Assembly: GCA_013041765.1 (NCBI GenBank)
Contig: JABDRL010000370.1
Span: forward strand, 1 to 45,467
From: Dactylosporangium sp.
GTDB lineage: Bacteria > Actinomycetota > Actinomycetes > Mycobacteriales > Micromonosporaceae
Length of the DNA stretch: 45,467 nt
Reading direction: 5' to 3'
The notes beneath the pieces were generated by a model. It saw only the letters and a list, made by a program, of their open reading frames with translations. It made no database searches and was not told where the DNA came from. The first letter of the stretch is position 1, and each line of letters opens with the position of its first letter. Shown in pieces: positions 43,328-45,467 of this stretch. The translations under genes and the position numbers were made by a program.

Positions 43328-43555
43328 TCACCTGTCCTGGTCTTGGGCGGTAGGTGGGTCGGTATGTTCGTCGAGCCAGTGCTCGACGTCGCTGCGTCGG
43401 TAGCGCAGGGTGTTGCCGACCCGGATGGCGCGGGGTCCCTTGCCTCGGCTGTGCCAGGCGTACAGGGTGTTCTTGGGTTTGCCGAGCCAGTCGGCCACGT
43501 CGTCGATGGTCAGCAGCGGGTCCGGCCGCCATACGACGGGAGTCTCGGTCCTCAT
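43328..43555 (-). CDS. xis: Excisionase-like MerR-type helix-turn-helix protein
   Basis: 75 residues. LLTIDDVADWLGKPKNTLYAW is the winged helix-turn-helix of excisionase family proteins (AlpA/Xis-like), and RVGNTLRYRRSDVEHWLDEH is the typical second half. Such proteins bend att DNA and bias the integrase towards excision. The start overlaps the stop of the methyltransferase gene (ATGA), and a purine-rich site (about 43558-43568) lies just upstream of it. Confidence 0.9.
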   Translation of the reverse strand: MRTETPVVWRPDPLLTIDDVADWLGKPKNTLYAWHSRGKGPRAIRVGNTLRYRRSDVEHWLDEHTDPPTAQDQDR

Positions 43556-44712
43556 CGCGCATCCACCCTTTCCGCCCCACCAGTGACCGTTGCGATGGCG
43601 GTGAGAGTTGAGCGGTGTGCTGGGTGGCTCGATTCAGGCTCAGCGGAGGAGTGTGGTTGGTCATCGCATCCTGTTCCCCGATGTCCGGTGTGGTGTCGCT
43701 CCGCGAATATGGCAGTGGCGGCGGGGTTGGGAGGGTAACGCGACTCGCAGCCCTGGTACGAGGCTCCGGATCGGAGGAGCTGTTTGTGCTGCCCAGGATC
43801 GTCTTGGTCAGGCATTTCGGGGATCTTGCCCCCACTCGTCGCATCGACGCGACCATCCACCGTGGACTTCGGGCGGGCCTGGAACACGGCGATGTCGTCG
43901 TGCTGGATGAGACTGATCGGCACGCCCCGCAGCCGGGCCTTGCGGGCCTCGACGAGCTGAAAGAACGTGTGCCGGGGGTACAGGTGTGCGTTGCGGACGG
44001 CGGCGTGCACGGCCCGGCGGCAGTCGATGAGCGTCAGCCCGGCGTCAAGGCCGGCGGTGATGACCTGGCCGGGCAGGTCCACCAGCAGCCCGTCGCGGCG
44101 CCAGGGACGGCAGACCACGGCGATGATGCCGCCGGGGCGCAGCAGCGGCACGCAGCCGGCCAGTACCTGGGTGATGCCGTCGGCCAAGCCTCGGCGGCTT
44201 GCGTGGGCGAGGTTCGCTCCGCCCCGGACCGTGCCGGGGCTGTAGGTGTTGTGGAAGCGGGTCAGTGGACCGTGGCGGTGCTCGACCCGCCCGTGCATGG
44301 TCCGCCCGTACGGTGGGGAGGTCAGCACCAGGTCGACGGTGCCCCGCAGCCGGGTGGGGATCCGGGTCGGCAGGCGCGTCGCGTCCCCTTTGATCATCTT
44401 CGCGGTGCCGATGGCGCCCTGGCTGCGGGCCAGGGCGACGTTGGCGCGGGCGAGGGTGACCCAGCCGGGTTCGAGGTCCATGCCGAGCGCGTGGCGCCCG
44501 AGGTGGACCGCCTCGACGAGGGTGGTGCCGATCCCGGCGAGGGGGTCGAAGACCAGGTCTCCAGGTTGGGTGTAGTCGCGGATGAGCGCGGCGGCCAGGT
44601 CGGGGGCCATCCGGGCCGGATGCGCGCCGGAACCGGCGACGAACCGGCCCCGTCGCTGGGCGGCCAGGCTGCGTTGCCCGACGAACAGGACGGACAGGCG
44701 AGGCTCAGCCAT
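43552..44712 (-). CDS. SAM-dependent DNA methyltransferase (TRM11-like/N4-N6 amino type)
   Basis: 386 residues from ATG 44712. The AdoMet motif DPLAGIGTT (56-64) precedes the catalytic motif TSPPYG (131-136), an order typical of gamma-type amino-methyltransferases and TRM11-like enzymes. HPARM near residue 31 is a shared family feature. The catalytic domain ends near residue 280. The last ~100 residues (from RPKSTVDGR) are polar, His/Pro/Ser-rich and less GC3-biased, as if the frame now reads through a former gap. It overlaps the upstream degenerate partner by 8 bp. DNA is the probable substrate; RNA cannot be ruled out. Confidence 0.85.
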   Translation of the reverse strand: MAEPRLSVLFVGQRSLAAQRRGRFVAGSGAHPARMAPDLAAALIRDYTQPGDLVFDPLAGIGTTLVEAVHLGRHALGMDLEPGWVTLARANVALARSQGAIGTAKMIKGDATRLPTRIPTRLRGTVDLVLTSPPYGRTMHGRVEHRHGPLTRFHNTYSPGTVRGGANLAHASRRGLADGITQVLAGCVPLLRPGGIIAVVCRPWRRDGLLVDLPGQVITAGLDAGLTLIDCRRAVHAAVRNAHLYPRHTFFQLVEARKARLRGVPISLIQHDDIAVFQARPKSTVDGRVDATSGGKIPEMPDQDDPGQHKQLLRSGASYQGCESRYPPNPAATAIFAERHHTGHRGTGCDDQPHSSAEPESSHPAHRSTLTAIATVTGGAERVDAR

Positions 44713-45467
44713 GACGGCCTCCTCGCAGGGCCAGGGCGATCAGGTCGGCGTGCACCGGGGTGCTCACCGGCGCCGGGACCGCCGCGGGGCCGGAGATCGA
44801 GGGCGGGGGCGTCGCGGGACCCGTTGCGGCCGGGGGCTCGCTGGCCGCAGGATGCGTGATGGCGTCGTCGGCGACCGGGGCGGTGATCGCGACGATGTGC
44901 TGCAGCCATCCCAGCCCGGCCCTGCGGGCGGCGGGCAACAGCAGCCGGGCGCAGGCGACGTACACGTCGGTGGGCGGTGCCGGGGCCAGCGCGACGACGG
45001 TCACGCCCCGGTGGGCCAGGAGTCGGCGGCACTGGGCCAGCCAGTCGACCAAGGCAGCGCCAGCCCCATCACCGTCGTCGGGGTCGGCGCTGATGTCCGG
45101 GTCGGCGGTTGGCGGCCAGGGCAGCAGGAGCAGCCCGACGCCTCCGGCGAGGTGGTCGAGGTCGGCCAGGTCGGCGGGGTGGTCGACCGACCGGTAGGCC
45201 AGTCCGGCGGCGCCCGCGACGCCGGCCAGGGCCGGGTCGAAGCCGACCGACACGACCACGTCGCCTGGGACGGTGAACAGGCTGATCAGCAGTGCCGCCA
45301 TCCGGGTGGTGCACCGATGGTCGCCCGCGGTGGCCGTGGGCGCATCGTCGGCGACGCGCCACACGTCGATCGGGACCGGTGGCTGACCGCTGGCGACGTC
45401 GAGGACGCCGCTGGCGACCAGGCTCGCCGTCGACAGTGGGTCGTCGGCCGGCCGGCCGGTGGTGGGC
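44705..45467 (-). CDS. Degenerate methyltransferase-like partner (5' end outside window)
   Basis: The frame is open to the window edge, so the true start is not seen; a GTG at 45364 is one internal candidate. The visible ~250 residues align by eye with the neighbouring methyltransferase. TRMAALLISLFTVPGDVVVS matches its ARMAPDLAAALIRDYTQPGD, CRRLLAHRGVTVVALAP matches its CVPLLRPGGIIAVVCRP, and the following helices also match. The AdoMet motif is lost (VGFDPALAG in place of DPLAGIGTT) and the catalytic SPPY is replaced by PWPP. The C-terminus is Pro/Ala-rich. It is probably a non-catalytic partner of the active enzyme, coupled by an 8-bp overlap. Confidence 0.7.
   Translation of the reverse strand, partial: PTTGRPADDPLSTASLVASGVLDVASGQPPVPIDVWRVADDAPTATAGDHRCTTRMAALLISLFTVPGDVVVSVGFDPALAGVAGAAGLAYRSVDHPADLADLDHLAGGVGLLLLPWPPTADPDISADPDDGDGAGAALVDWLAQCRRLLAHRGVTVVALAPAPPTDVYVACARLLLPAARRAGLGWLQHIVAITAPVADDAITHPAASEPPAATGPATPPPSISGPAAVPAPVSTPVHADLIALALRGGRHG

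Overview
This 45.5 kb window is high-GC DNA with strong GC3 bias and GTG starts. It comes from an actinobacterium carrying a type VII (ESX) secretion core, a MarP-type protease, a WhiB protein and a Crp very close to Mycobacterium Rv3676. Gene content and style fit a Frankia-like genome best, but that is a guess from gene content and no 16S gene is present.

Left edge, 1-4389: an accessory block with a partial NTF2-like gene, a membrane-anchored transglycosylase-like/M23 peptidase, an orphan gene, a Pro-rich membrane protein with an NTF2-like tail, and an FtsK-like protein without an ATPase core. From 4410 to 13211 the minus strand holds folE, ftsH, hpt, tilS, a DUF2342 zinc protease, dacB and eccD. 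This resembles the Mycobacterium Rv3609c-Rv3627c neighbourhood, with eccD lying directly upstream of dacB. Divergent from eccD are a three-domain eccC and mycosin mycP (13369-18933). Together these are an ESX inner-membrane core without EccB, EccE or WXG100 substrates in view.

From 18809 to 41803 the order marP, nudix hydrolase, nth, (capA-like, cbiZ), crp, DUF4177, two ArsA/Get3-like ATPases, whiB, class A PBP and metallophosphoesterase follows Mycobacterium Rv3671c-Rv3683. Relative to that order, a block is inserted between crp and the DUF4177 gene (24349-32744). It holds a translationally coupled but catalytically degenerate acyl-CoA carboxylase pair, a receptor Ser/Thr kinase with a Septum_form-like outer domain, and a giant adenylate-cyclase/AAA/TPR regulator. 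A cAMP-type receptor (Crp) and a cyclase with intact catalytic residues therefore sit in the same neighbourhood.

Right edge, 41868-45467: a tRNA-Pro(CGG) gene followed by a strong terminator and then the end of an integrative element. On the minus strand it carries a DNA methyltransferase-like pair (one member with intact motifs, one degenerate), an excisionase-like HTH protein and a tyrosine integrase, packed with overlaps or 3-bp gaps. The other end of the element lies outside the window.

The observations most worth follow-up are the degenerate carboxylase pair without a biotin carrier domain, the active/degenerate methyltransferase pair in the mobile element, the two Pro-rich membrane paralogues sharing an equally placed cysteine pair, the ATPase-less FtsK-like membrane protein, and several strong dyad structures in regulatory gaps (13258-13290, 24287-24319, 36817-36878, 39649-39709).
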